Source: Heligmosomoides polygyrus polygyrus (lineage: Eukaryota; Nematoda; Chromadorea; Rhabditida; Heligmosomidae). From it: a stretch of 64,000 nt of DNA. This document shows positions 11,511 to 24,700 of this stretch, piece by piece; position 1 is the first letter of the stretch; each line of letters starts with the position of its first letter. Where the stretch lies: assembly GCA_947396885.1 (NCBI GenBank), contig OX377202.1, positions 109,634,221 to 109,698,220 on the forward strand, in the 5' to 3' direction. Under the pieces are notes generated by a model. That model was not told where the DNA came from, made no database searches, and saw nothing but the letters and a program-made list of their open reading frames with translations. A program made the translations under genes and the position numbers.

Positions 11511-11915
11511 AGACAAGTTCATTGGCAGAATACCAATGTTTCCGAGAGCAGGCATCAGCACGCGTGAGAGGACACGCTAGTCTTCTCTGGGCCTTCTCGT
11601 TTTGACACACTCTCTAACAAGGCTGGCCGCGTTGTCTAGACTCTCCTCCTGTTACACATATTCTCTATTGTCTCGATGTCTGACATCTCTCAATTTCCTT
11701 CGTATTTCTTGCTCTTTCTCGTCGTCTAGCCTCTCCTGTATGCTTAGCAATTTTCCACGTATTTTACAGGATTTTCCGGACAAAAGGAAAATTTCGTTTT
11801 CTTGCAAGGTTTGGCTATTTCTTTAGAAACCTAAAAAGCGTTTTCTGTATGATTAGTAGAAATTATACCAGACTTTTTAGTTATAAAAAGATAAAGGTCG
11901 ACGGTAATAAATTTC

Positions 11916-12118
11916 GGTTCATGTCGCGAAATTGGACAGGATTGGAAGATGGTGGCGCGCTTGCCAATCACAGCCAAGAAGAGCTCCGGCCAAATACATG
12001 CTAGCCAATCAGAACACTGGCCGTAGAAGCCTTCTCTGAATAACACGCCAACTTGATGCTGTCTGACTGGTTGCAGCGCTCCCCACGTCCAAGCTGCCCA
12101 TCTTCGCGACATCTACCT
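11916..12118. mobile_element. CCAAT-rich MITE (family B)
   Basis: It begins GGTTCATGTCGCGAAA and ends TTCGCGACATCTACC. The interior carries GCCAATCACAGCC and GCCAATCAGAACACTGGCCG. It lies directly beside the minus-strand SINE that follows. Confidence 0.75.
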
Positions 12119-12126
12119 TAATTCCT

Positions 12127-12386
12127 TTAGGATGCGCCACGCATTCTACTTCTACGGGGTGTCGTAGGGATGATTTGAATGCGTATTTGGCCTGTGCAAT
12201 GGGTTACAGTGGCCAGCCGATGAACAAGTCAACGCTCTATCCTTCGTAGACTTTGTCTGGTACCAATTCACCGACCGCGGAGGGATGGAAGGCTTCGTTG
12301 GCATGGGCGGGAAATCCAAACCAGAGACTTGGATCGAGTGTCAGGTGGCGCCTCCTCCGATTGCGCTACCCCGCGCCCAATCTGAA
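12127..12386 (-). mobile_element. tRNA-derived SINE family 1
   Basis: Read on the minus strand, a head with A-box-like GTAGCGCAATCGGAGGAGG and a B-box-like region leads into the family body (CCAACGAAGCCTTCCATCCC, GGCTGGCCACTG, CGACACCCCGTAGAAGTAG, GCGTGGCGCATCC). It is nearly full length but lacks the terminal TTTATCC repeats. Confidence 0.75.
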
Positions 12387-12389
12387 ATA

Positions 12390-14150
12390 ACCCTAGTTGT
12401 TCTTTGTCATCTAAGCTGCTGTGCTGTCAGATCCTGAAAGCTGCCAAAGGATATCGCTTCAAGCACTCTCGAGCCTGTTTTCTTCAATCTTCTGATGTTT
12501 TCCGTCCAAAAAGGCTTATTCCGATTCGTCTTCTGAATCTATCTAAAAACCCTAAGCCTCAACTTCATTCCATTACTCTCCACAGAAAATAAGCAACCTT
12601 TGCTCCGCTCAATTAGAGAATCGTTTCGAATATGTGACAATTTTTTGTTTTCCTGAGATAATTTTAAAAATAAGCTCTACTTCAAGCTCAACGAGCTCCA
12701 TGGATTTTTTGCGTCGTCGAGTTCGGCATCTGCGCTCCTTATGTGTGTCCTTTGTCCAATAAGTGACGTTCCTCTTGAACTTTTCCGCTTAGTGTAAGAG
12801 ACGTGAACTTTTTCCGAAAGTGCCAAAAACGGCTACGTCCTTCAGATGGCACTTGAAATACCATCTGAATCTCTATCTCTGAATCTCTAGCATATTGCAC
12901 GAGCTACGTTATCATTCGAGAGTATGCCTGTTCAATTATAGGCATAAGTCAAGTGCATGGCGCAGTCCAAGGTCTGCTGGCGATCCTGTAATCCCGCAGC
13001 TAACCATTCACTCAAATCAAAGAAAACATTTATTCCTAAGTTCATAGCCTGGTATACAAGTGCAGGTCTTCATGGGACCTCTGAGATTGCGTCGTGCAGT
13101 TCTGCTGCCCTTAATATTTCGATTTCAACTCTCCGTTATAGAATGAGGTTCGGGTGTACGAAGAAAACCCATTCGTGCCGTAGGGTCCTTAACACAGCCT
13201 CTATTGAAATGTTCTTCTGCGATTATGTCTATTGTGCTACCGCGTCGTTCCGAGTTTTTGCTTCGGCGAAATTCATTTACAAAACCGTAATTTTTTAAAT
13301 TTTTAGCGAATTCCCTTCTCCATGGAGTGTGTATGACTGCCTTATAGAAGAAGTCTTCTACTGATGTGCTGTGATACAACTAACAAAGGTATGCCTCGTC
13401 GCTCGAAGTCGCTTCATATTTTCTATTTTTTGGAGGTTATCGCTCCAGTCAAGTCGTCGAAAATTAGGTGGGCCGCCATACGTAATGCGTTTCACTGGCG
13501 CCAGATGTGGACAAAAACCGTGACCGTCTGGGTTTGGAAGGATGTTCGTGAGGCTCCCACTAACCTGTTGTCTTGTCCATCGTCGTAGCGATGTTTTGAG
13601 CGATTACATGAGAAAGGTCCAATGATGGGCTATTTTGGCACGGGATAGGGATAAATTCATATAGGGAGTTCATCAAAACATCAAAACCATCTTCAATTCC
13701 TGAATGCTTAACTAAATTTGAGAGGCTTTTAGACGAACATTTCCGGAACGCTTTATTTATTTATGTATTTATTTATTTATTTATTGCTTACCTTCCTATG
13801 AGTGAATCTAGGAGTAGGAGTAGGGATCTTTCAAATCTAAGTTGCACCGATGTTACTTCTGTTTGTTCTCATTTTGAGATGACTTTTTTGTTGAAATTTT
13901 TTTGGTTTTCGAATTATTTATGTTTTGCGTGAGTTCACATATAAATAAATAAATGGATACGTTGTTAGCAGTAAAGTCCCAACAATCTGATGACCACAGC
14001 GGTTCACTAGTACTAAGTCCGATCACTCATTTAGGAACGCCTCCTTTCGTTTTCATTCCTCCCTGTCGCGTGCCAAAGTGGCCCAGTGGTACTTTGCACA
14101 CGTCGAGTCTAGCAAATCCTCAGCACTTTCAGAGTATCATCGTCGTCAGA
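12390..14150. other. Intergenic repeats, no gene recognised
   Basis: No exon is supported. A block near 13,465-13,500 (AAAATTAGGTGGGCC, then GCGTTTCACTGGCGCCAGATG) is shared with 52,126-52,180 and, inverted, with 51,425-51,450 and 26,120. It is therefore an unnamed dispersed repeat. An (ATTT)n tract lies at 13,750-13,785. Confidence 0.45.
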
Positions 14151-14181
14151 CAACTATCGGCGGCTTCATTCCACGACGCTA

Positions 14182-14340
14182 ATGCGCCGGGATTCCGAGA
14201 CGACGGCGATGGGAGGATTGTTTGAGATGCTCGGCTCGTGTTTCATCGCCATTTCCGATTTCTCGACCACTCAGCTGCGCATCGCGCCGGCCACCTTCCT
14301 CGCTATAGTCGTTTTCTGCGTACTGCTGACGGCCGTTTTT
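14182..14340 (+). CDS. Exon 1: membrane-spanning segment
   Basis: ATG at 14,182 opens 53 codons containing MGGLFEMLGSC and a hydrophobic run IAPATFLAIVVFCVLLTAVF. The donor GTGAGT follows at 14,341 in phase 0. The frame is open upstream of the ATG, with a CAG at about 14,147, so an upstream exon or an SL acceptor is possible. Internal methionines at MGGLF and MLGSC are alternative starts. Confidence 0.55.
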
Positions 14341-14865
14341 GTGAGTTTTCCTAGGCTGCAAGGGCAGCTTTATACTTCTAAATAGACAAAAAAATATTAG
14401 AGAGGTCGGCGTTTAAAGGTAGGTTTAGACGGAGCTATCCTACTCGGTGGGGGGGGGGGGAAGTGCACCGCAAGAAAAGTGAAACAAACACTAACAGGAT
14501 GGCTCATGTCCAAAAAGAATTTGTGGTCTCTTCCTGGGGCCGGATTCGTCAGCGACTAACTTGTGGTTATAAAGGTAGAGATACCCACGAGGAAGCCTGC
14601 GTCTCTAACTATTGCTTTATCTCTACCCCTTATATCCCGCATACCCACGGGTTTAATTGTTGATGAATCCGGCCTCTGATCCTCCCACATTCATGGTGAC
14701 GCTGGCGAAACGTTTTCTTACTCTGGACGTCCTTCGCGCAACATCTGTGATGACACGTCTTCTGAATCCAGACGATTGTGACACGACGTCCGTGACACGT
14801 CCTCTGAGTCCGAACGTCCGCGGCACGACGTCTTGGAAACGCCTTGGTTAGACGGACGGACAGAC

Positions 14866-14902
<37 letters not shown>

Positions 14903-15758
14903 CATAATAGGCTCTCGCTTTTCCATAATCTACAATGAATGTGCAGGTTAATTTTTAAGTACTAAAAATACTAAATTTCATGCATTCTTACCGTATTTAT
15001 ACGACTAAGCGTTTATTGTATTACTTATGGACCGCAAGATATGCAGTTGGGAACGCACCAGCCGACTACGCAACCAATCGCAGCACCGCAGGTGCCCGCC
15101 CCTCTTCGAGGAACGCCCACTCGGCGCAATCTGATTGGTTTGACTCGTTTCCGCCACCCTACGCTGAACACATTGAAGACTAGCATAAAAAAGCATTTTT
15201 TCCAGGTTTTTCGCAAACTTCCATCACCCTGGAGCGACCCCATACTTCGTCTTTAGTCAAATCCTTACAAACTGAACTGAAGACCCTTTTCTCGTTTTTG
15301 TTCATTTTTTCAAAAAAAAAATCTTGAATTCTCTTATTTTTCTCTCGTTCTTCTCTCTTTTCTTGCTAGAGAGATTCAGAACGTAACAGCCAGATGCACA
15401 GATCTAGCGAATAGTTCTGGATTTGTTCCAATTACACGGCAAAGTGCAAAAGACACAGCAGCAACGAATTCAATCTCGCCGTGCAGATTACGTCGCCGTC
15501 TGACGTCGTCTTCGCACGTCTTCTGCTCTCCTATTCACTCGCTGCTATGTTTCCCTTCCCTGCAAAGCGCCTATTTGGCGCCGGATCTCCGCTCCCCCCC
15601 CCCCCAACCCCATTAAAGACTGGCGTGGCGCCGTCATCCGGCGGCTTTGTTTTTTCGACGCCGAAGAGACCCCGCGTCAGCGACCAGCGATGCCGACGAG
15701 GTTCATCCGAGGACGGGCGGCACGTCATCTGCTGCCGCCGCCATTCTTTCAAGGGGGA

Positions 15759-15789
<31 letters not shown>

Positions 15790-18700
15790 CTCATGGGAAT
15801 TTCGCGCATTTCTCTTCGCACCCAGCGCGTCGGCCCGTTCGAGCGGCCTGAAGAGCCCCAAGACGTCAGTTCCTGTCAGCTTCTTCCGCTGGATAGCTCG
15901 TCCGAAGCGCGTAATCTCGTCCTCGGTCGGTTGCACTTGTCAGAATGCGACGGCGCCGCGTTGTTTCAAGCGGATTGACGACTTGTCGTGACTATTCTGC
16001 CAGATCCGCTCTGCTCGGCGGTTTTTGTAGATCAGAAGAACAGCTGTATCTTGCATCTTGGAATTCGAATAGCCTTGTCAGGCTTCAGCTCTGCCGTTGT
16101 TGAGCTACTTTTGAATCCCAGGTGAATTTCCAGAGATTTCAACACTTCTTGAAGATGTTCCAGCCTCATCACGTCATCTGCTGTACCATGTGTAGTCCTC
16201 TTAAATATCGATGGTATCGAACAAGCTACGTCTCCGTTCGTTCTTGTCTTGTGCCAAAGTAGCCCAGTAGAGCATCCTCGTTCAAGGGATACAAGTAGTA
16301 CCTTTTCCAAATTCATAGGCTTTCTCTGGCCTTATTTTCCCCTATTTTTTAACAGCTAAATAATCAGTATCCTTCTATCCTTCATGACTCATTCTACAGC
16401 TTTTTTACTCATCATCATCATTTTCAGTAGCGTTTGTCCCGCTTGGTGGCGGGGTCCGCTCTTCTGGTGTGGTGACGCCATTTCTCCCGATCAAATGCTT
16501 GATCGGGATGCACACCAGCTATCTTTAAGTCCAAGTGCAACGTGTCTAGCCAACGTTGCTTCGGGCGTCCTCTGGGCCGTTTTCCAGGGACTTCAAGATT
16601 CAGGCCAATCTTACAGACCGTGTCGTCGTTAGCGCGAAGGACGGGGCCATATCATCGTAGACGAGCTTCGCGCAACTTGTCGGCTATCGGGACGACACCG
16701 AACCTCTGTCGTATGGTGTCATTGCGAACGCGGTCCAATCGCGATACTCCGGCCGTCCACCTTAACATCTTCGTCTCCATTACACTGAGGCGGCTTTCAA
16801 CTTCCTTCGTCACGGGCCAGCACTCAGCACCGTACGTCGCTACTGGTCGGACGACTGTTCTATAAACCTTCGACTTGAGGTACTCGGGTATTGCCTTATC
16901 GCAGAGAACCCCAGTCAACGACCGCCACTTGGACCAGGCTGCACTTACGCGCGCATTCACCTCCAACCTTAGGCTGCCATCGGGCGTAACTGTTGACCCG
17001 AGATACTTGAAAGATGTCACTCGTGAGAGGTCAGTACCATTGATCTTAATGGATCCGGGCTCATTCATATCCGTCGTCAAGTACTCCGTCTTTTTGACGT
17101 TCAGCTTGAGTCCGAACAATGCTAAGCGATCGCACCACGCCTGTGCCTGTCGCTCGAGCTCTGCTTTGTCTTCGCATGCAAGCATGACGTCATCGGCATA
17201 CAGCAACGTCCAGGGAGCTGCCTTTTGGAGATCTCGTGTAATTGCATCCATGACGACCACGAAGAGCAGTGGGGATAGCGCAGACCCCTGGTGCACTCCG
17301 ACAGAGATCGGGAACTCCATCGAGGTACCCGCTGGTGCTCGTACTCGGCTTATTGGGCACGAGTAGAGGATGCGCACTCACTCAATAAGCTCTTCAGGAA
17401 CGCCGTGTCGTCGCAAAGCGTACCATATAAGTTCTCGCGGGACGCGGTCGAAGGCCTTCTCCAAGTCCAGGAAGGCAAAATGCACCGGTTTCTGTTTCTC
17501 GCGGTGCTTCTCTAGCAGAAGACGAACGGCGTGTATGGCATCAACCGTCCCACAGCCGGCAACGAAACCACACTGATTATTGGAAAGCTGGACGACATTC
17601 CGGATACGTCTATCGACAATTCGCTCAAAGACTTTCATGGTGTGCCAAAGTAGGCGAATCGGACGGTAGCTAGCGCAGTCCGCAGGGCTGCCTTTCTTCT
17701 TTCCAAATCGGGATAGTCGTGCTTTGCTGCCAACTCTCGGGCACTTTCTTCTCAGCAACAACCTGATTGAAAAACGCAGTCAGCCAGTCAGCAGGGCACC
17801 AGCCCTTCGACTTCCACAGGTCAGCTGGCAGGTCATCGGGACCAGTGGCTTTGCCTGACTTCATCCTTCTCAGGCCTGCTTCAGTTTCGCTCACTGTGAT
17901 CTTCTGAACGGGACCGTATACAGGTGATGCAAGAGGAACAGCAGGATGTTCAAATTCTACATTCGAGATTTCCTCGAAGTAGTCGTGCCATCGCTTCACA
18001 GCCCTCTTACGATCCATCAGAAGATGACCGCTTTCGTCGTTAATGCCAAAGAACTTCTCAATGTCTTCTGCTTGGCGACAGCGAGCTTTGGCGAGTCGGT
18101 AAATATAACGCTCACCATCGCGCGTTTCCAATTTTTTGCTGACATCAGCGTAGTATGCGGCTTTAGCAGCGGCCACTGCCTTCTTTGCCGCTTTCCTCGC
18201 TTCTCGATAATTCCGCCAATTACAGACTGTTTTGTCACCGATAAATACGTGATACAGCCGTTTCTTTTCCCTGACCTTCTCTCTGACATTGTCATTCCAC
18301 AGCCAAGCCTGTTTGTCGACCCAGCGCCGTCCAGGCTTCGTTGTGCCGAGTTCGAGGCGTGCAGCCCGGGTTATCGCATCGATAGCATCCTTCCAGGTTT
18401 CCTCGACAGTCTACAGTTTTTTTACTAATATTGCTAAATTAGACATCTCCTAGGTAGAAGGATGGAGCATAGCCGTGGTGAAGAGGCTTTGAAAAACTTC
18501 TAGAGGTCACCTTCTAAACGATTCGCGAGATGAGCAAACTAGAAATGCGCTTGTTTAAAATCCCGTTGAAATACCGATGAAAACCCGGTCATCAGTGGTC
18601 GAAAAGCCTGTCACCTGTCGGCGAATTTCGTTCGATGGATGGCCTTTATTAAATATACTTTATTAAAACATTTTTACTAGCAGTAAACATATTACTTTTC

Positions 18701-21700
18701 AAACAGTGTCTACATTTTCTAGGGCACCTTTTATTATTGTTTTTGAGCGTTTTTCGTTTTCTTGCTCACCTACTGCGCAGTGTTTCTTTCACATTTCTCA
18801 TATTCTCTACATTCTCCATTATTTTCTGTACTCTTCATATTTCTTTGCTTTTTTGTTCGATTTCCTTAAATTTTAATGTTTATTCGAAAGTAGGCGCATG
18901 TAGCGCAGTCGGAGGAGGTGCTGGCTGTCGCGTGCACCCGATACCATGTTCCTGGTTCGGGTTTCCCGCCCAGACCAACCAACCCTTCCATTCCTTCGGG
19001 GTTGGTGAATTGGTACTGGGCTTCTCGGGCAAGGATAGAGCTCTGACTTGTTCATCGACTGGCCACCTTGAATCATTGTACGGCCAAATACTTCATCGAT
19101 TCTCCCAGGTTGAGATGGGTTGGTGAAACTGCTGCACCTCCCCCTCCCATTCCCGTATTCCGGCTCAATTTAACTTCAGACGCGTTTGATTCATTTTCTC
19201 ATGCTCATGCTTCTTTGGTCTACATGCTCTTTGAGGAGTCGCTGCGTCCTATAACCTCATCTCCAGCTCATTTCTTCCTCGTCCTTGCAGAGCTGGTTCA
19301 CGTCGTGGACGATGTTAATGAATGGATCAGTTCGACAGGAGGACGAGACAAACAGCGGTGATTCGGTACTGAACGACGTCGCTAATCTTTCCTCTGGGAA
19401 ACGGGCAATCAATATTTATGGCCAAACGTGCCTCCCCTGCCCTATATGGTCGTGGTTCATTTGCCCCATTCGTAAACACACAGGAGCCTGCAATGTGTTG
19501 CACGGCCCCACTTGAACCGCCCCGTCAAGCGGGTGAGCTTCGCCGCCGGAAAGCTTGATATTCAGATGTCTTCGGGAGCAGCGCTTGAAGGACGTGGACA
19601 TGTTTATGATGGTTTTTATAGGAAAATGGGCCGAACGGCCTTGAGGAACTTCGAAATTCCGTGCGTCGGCGCGAAAATAATGACCGGTCTACGTCTCATT
19701 CCTCAACAAAAAGTAATGCTTCGACTACACTAGCTGTTCACTGCCGACTAGACTCTTTGCTGCGAAATAGAAGTTCATTGGAATCACAATTATTTAGCCA
19801 TTTTTTCACATTAGCAAACGTAGGCGCTCTAGTGGTAGTCGGTGGTAAATTGAAGATTTCTCTTACAAATAATTTTTTATTTATACGAGTCTGTGCTTAC
19901 CTTTTTGACAGATTAATACCGTTTTTTGGCTAATGATTATTTGTATTTGTAAAAAAATAGTGGCCTCTGTTAAATGCAAAACGGCACTGAAAAGGTTTCA
20001 CGAATCGCTTTCGGCTCGCGTTCTTAGAACTTCTGATGGACTTTCTGCGTCGTCTCTCAATTCTTTGACGAAGACGTTCATCTACAATATAAAAAAATGA
20101 TGCGTTTTTGTGCTAGGAATGTTTTTGCTATTCGTTTTTTTACATCGTGGATGCTAGATTTTGATCTACGCTATAAATAAGTAAATATACAATATGTTAT
20201 GTAGAAGAAAAGAGAGAAATTGAAAAACTAAAGAAAGGTGTAAAACGTTAATATTTCAAATAATTAAGAATAAAACAAAGGTTACATTGTTGTAGATATA
20301 GATATAAGGAATTTAAAAGTATAAAAAGGTTCGTTTCGACACTGTTTTCAGACGCCTTGGCTTAATGTGCAAGTCAAAAACTTCCTTATACAGGAAGGAC
20401 ATTCGAAACATTAACTAAAAATTAGTTTTTAAAAAAGTCAGATGATGTTTTAATCGAGGACCTTTTCATTAAGTGAACTGCTGAGTCGATATTTGAAGAA
20501 AAAGACACTTTTCGCAATTCATGGGAAAATTCGTTTTCTGTCGATTTTTAAAAAGCTTAAAAACTGATTTTGTATTACTTTTGGCTAAATAAATGTTCTA
20601 TGTTCTCTAGTGGGTTCTCTAGTGGCGCGTGGAGTGCAGTCGGAGGAGGAGCCGGCTGTCGTCTGCACCCGACACCAGGTTCCTGGTTCGGATTTCTCGC
20701 CCAGGCCAACCAAGCCTTCCATCCCTCCCGGCTCGGTGAATTGGACTACCAGACTTGTCTGGGAAGGATAAAGCGCTGAGTTGTTTTTTGGCTGGCCACC
20801 GCAAGTCATTGTATGGCCAAATACGCATTCATGTCGCCTCCACGACATCCCGTAGAAGTATGTGCGTGGCGCATCCCAAAGGGATTGAATAACGCCATCC
20901 TTTATCCTTTATCCTTTATGTTCTCTAGAGCGTCTCATCTGAAGGAATAAGGCCATTATATTTGCACGTCTATGCCCAGTAGACGTAGAAGTACTTCTGG
21001 CCTCTCTCGGTACCGCCTACGCCGTTGGGATTAGAGCTAAGCCCTGGAGATGACGTATGAAGTCGGGCGGAAATTGTCGGCGCAAAACGGGACGGAATCC
21101 TTCTTGTGACCAGAACCCAGTGCCTTGGTGTAGGCCCTGTTTGATCAGATATAGGCCCTTCTTTTTCTTTCGACCACTGCTCGCCTAGAACAAGGAATAG
21201 ATCGCTTCTTTTAGCGATGCCGTCACTTTCAGGAGTATTCAATTTATAGAATTATGGGAGACAACCGTCTTCAGAAGGCTGCAATCCATCCTCACCTGAT
21301 TGATCTGGGACGGTAGCATACTTTGACCCAAAACCGTACGAAACTCACCGACAGGTGACAGGTTTTCCACCCACCGATGACCGGCTTTTCACCGGCAGTT
21401 CTCTTGCTGCGAACTCGAACTCAATAGAACCATGTGCATGTTTTAGTTAGCAACTACGGTAGCTACTTTCAGCGTTTCCATTTGGAAGAATTTTGTATTT
21501 GTCTATAATTTGGCCTACACGAGGGAGCGGGCGGGAATGCTCCAGGCAATGCTAACCAATTATATTATAGTACCGATTGAGCTCGCGCCAACCAATTAGG
21601 GCACCGACCGTACGCGCGTCCAACTAGGTGACATGCTTGTGCGATGTGACGTAGTTGCTCTAGTGTGCGCTCCACTCGGTCTCCATGTAGACCGCATTAG

Positions 21701-24700
21701 CGACTACTACCAATAATTCCTTGTTGTAACATATTTTCGGGAAAATAGGCGATTCATGGTGCTCATATTTGCTTTTCCGCAATGCTCTCTTTCACCTAGT
21801 TTTCATCACTATTTCGGCAGTGGGAATTTTGTTTCAGCTAAAGTGATTTTGTGATTTTTTGAGAAAAACGGCACTTGTCTATAATTTGGCTCACGTGGGA
21901 GGAAGGACGGAGCGCTCCAGACAATTGTAACCAATTAGAGTACCGACCGAACTCGCGCCAACCAATTAGCGCATCGACCGTATGCGCACCGCTATAGGTG
22001 ATGTGTCCGTACGATATGACGTACTTGCTCTAGTGCGTGCTCCTCCCTCTTCCTCATGTAGGCCACATTAACGACTACTACCGAAAATTCCTAGTGACAT
22101 ATTTTTGGAATAAATAGGCGATTTATGCTACTCATATTTGCTTTTCTTCAAAGCTCTCTTTCACCTAGTTTTCATCACTCTTCTGGCAGTGGGCATTTTG
22201 TTTCTGCAAAAAGAGATTTTGTTTTTAACTGAAAACTTTTTCTTCATCAAAAATCATTAGGAGATTCAGACTCCAATGGAAAACGTCTTCTTTCTTCTAA
22301 TGAAACGTGCTTGTGATAGCGAGGTTAGAAGAGGCGCCGCCTGTCGCGTGCACCTCGAATCGAACGTCCTTGGTTCGGATTCCGCCGAGCACAACCAGGC
22401 CTTCCATCCCATCGAGGCCCTCGAATTTGCTTGTCTAGAAAGGATAGTGCACATTTTTGCCTTCGTGTGTCATTGTCGGTGCTTCAAAAACGCATTCAGA
22501 TTGCCTCCATGACATCACGTAGAAGTGGAATGCGTGGCGCATCCCAGTTGGGGACTGATTAACGCCGTCCCAGCAAGATATTTAGAATAAAATTTACAAA
22601 AATGAATGCATGTAGTAGTAGTTTAAGTAATAAATGTACATGTCGCGAACGTGAGCAGCATTGGGATTTGGGAGCGCGCCAGCCAACCACAACTAATCAG
22701 AGCACCGACCAAACGCATGCCAGCCAATCAGTATACTGGCCGTACACAACCTCTCTCCATGGCACGCCCCTTCGAGTAGCCTGATTGGCTGGCACATTCC
22801 CACCTCCTAATGCTGGCCGACTTTGCGACTTGTAGCATAAACGTTGAATAAATTTAATTAGACAATTTGGATATAAAAAGGAGCGAATAAAAGCCGAAAC
22901 ACTCGATATGCGCACAGAATGGTGCCATCATGTTCAAAAAATTTTGGAAGGAACAGAAAGACTTGATCAAATTCTACCCTTATGTTTCTCAGTTGACTTT
23001 ATTGTCAAACTGACTTAAAAGTGCGCCATGCACTCTGTTTCAGCACGATGTCGTGGGCGACAATAGTAGTTACCCATTCTCATATTTCTCCGCATTCACT
23101 CATTTGGCAAACTCTCTCACTGATGGTCGAACTCGGCATTGCCAATAAAATATTTATTTAATATTTCGGCTGAATGACGAAATTATTTGCCGTTGCAGTG
23201 CTGCGTGCCTCTGATGTTCTGCTGTTCCCGATCGAAAAAGAAGCCCGGCAGTCCGTACGCGCGTCGGGATGTGATTTGCAAGGTATTCCTTTTCATTGGG
23301 TGCCGGCAAGTTCTGGTGGTTTTCACTGGTCCACTTCGAACGATCATAACTTTCTTCATACTCAGCTTGGTTCATTTGTCGGCTGTATCGGTTGCGGATT
23401 GTCCCAATTTGAAGTCAAAATAAAACATCGTTTCGCAACCGCTCCTTCGACACTCTTCAATAAGCCTTTCATGAACAGAAATATAAAGCAACGTTTGAAT
23501 ACAAATTATTTAATAAGATAAAGTGAAAAATTCTGGACAGAAAGAGCATTAATGCGCAATGCAAGTTGAATTTTTACTTAATAATTGACGAATGGGCGTG
23601 TGGAGGTCGGAGGAGGCGCCGGCTGTCGCCTGCACCCGATACCAGGTTCCTGGTTCGGATTTCCCGCCCAGGCCAACCAAGCATTCCATCCCTCCAGGGT
23701 CGATGAATTGGTACCAGACTGTCTGGGAAGGATAAAGCGCTGACTTGTTCATCGGCTGGCCACCGCAAGTCATTGTCTGGCCAAATAGGCATTTAACTCG
23801 TCTCCACGACATCCCGTAGAGGTAGAATGCGTGGCGCATCCCAAAGGGGACTGAATAACGCCGTCCTTCATCCTTTATCCTAATAGACGGATGAAAAATA
23901 GTAACACAAAACGCCGAGAACTTACCGGACAACCTAATACTGCGCTTCGTTCCAGAAGGGCCTCTTCGCGCTGATGTTGGCTCGTGTGGACGAATTCGAC
24001 ACGTTAACGCCTCTGATCTCCACTCCTACTTCGCAGCCATCTAATCCCATTCCGCCGATGACGAGGGTACGTTCCGAAGATGATAATGTCTTCAATTAAC
24101 AAAAAAATGGACAACATTTGGGCCGCATGAGGAGGTCGTTATAACCAATTAGAGCATCTAGCGTACACGCTGGAGTTACTTCTCACCTTTTGCTCGACTT
24201 TTTTGACCACGATAATCAATAATAACAATAAGGCAACGCTGACGGAAAACTGTCCAGCAGAGGACCTCAAACTTGGGTAATTAAACCGTTTAACTCTAAA
24301 TTAAATAACGAAAATTATAAAAGAATAAACTTAAGCAGAACCTAAAGATAGTGCGAAGAGACAGACTAAACAAAAAATGAATGTTTACAAAAAATTGGTT
24401 CCACAAAAATAAATATTTACATACACCCGTACAATAATCTTCCATGGCGATCTCTCCGCAAGAACTCATCATATTGATTGTTGATTGTTGAATCCCTCAG
24501 CTTTAGGAGAAGATTTGTCGTTATCATAAAAGTTTAAGGCTTCAAAGTAAAAAGTATTCTTTATAGAAATATATATATTTATTTATTACTGCACCTATTA
24601 TTATACAAACAGAACAATAAACATTGGCAATCAACACAATCAAGACTAACTTTAAAATAAATGGACCTCAAACTTAGGTAATTGAACCATTAAACCATAT

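Noticed and set aside
15531..15821. Minus-strand Ser-rich frame
   Set aside because: It is the complement of the GAC repeat; no splice support on that strand.
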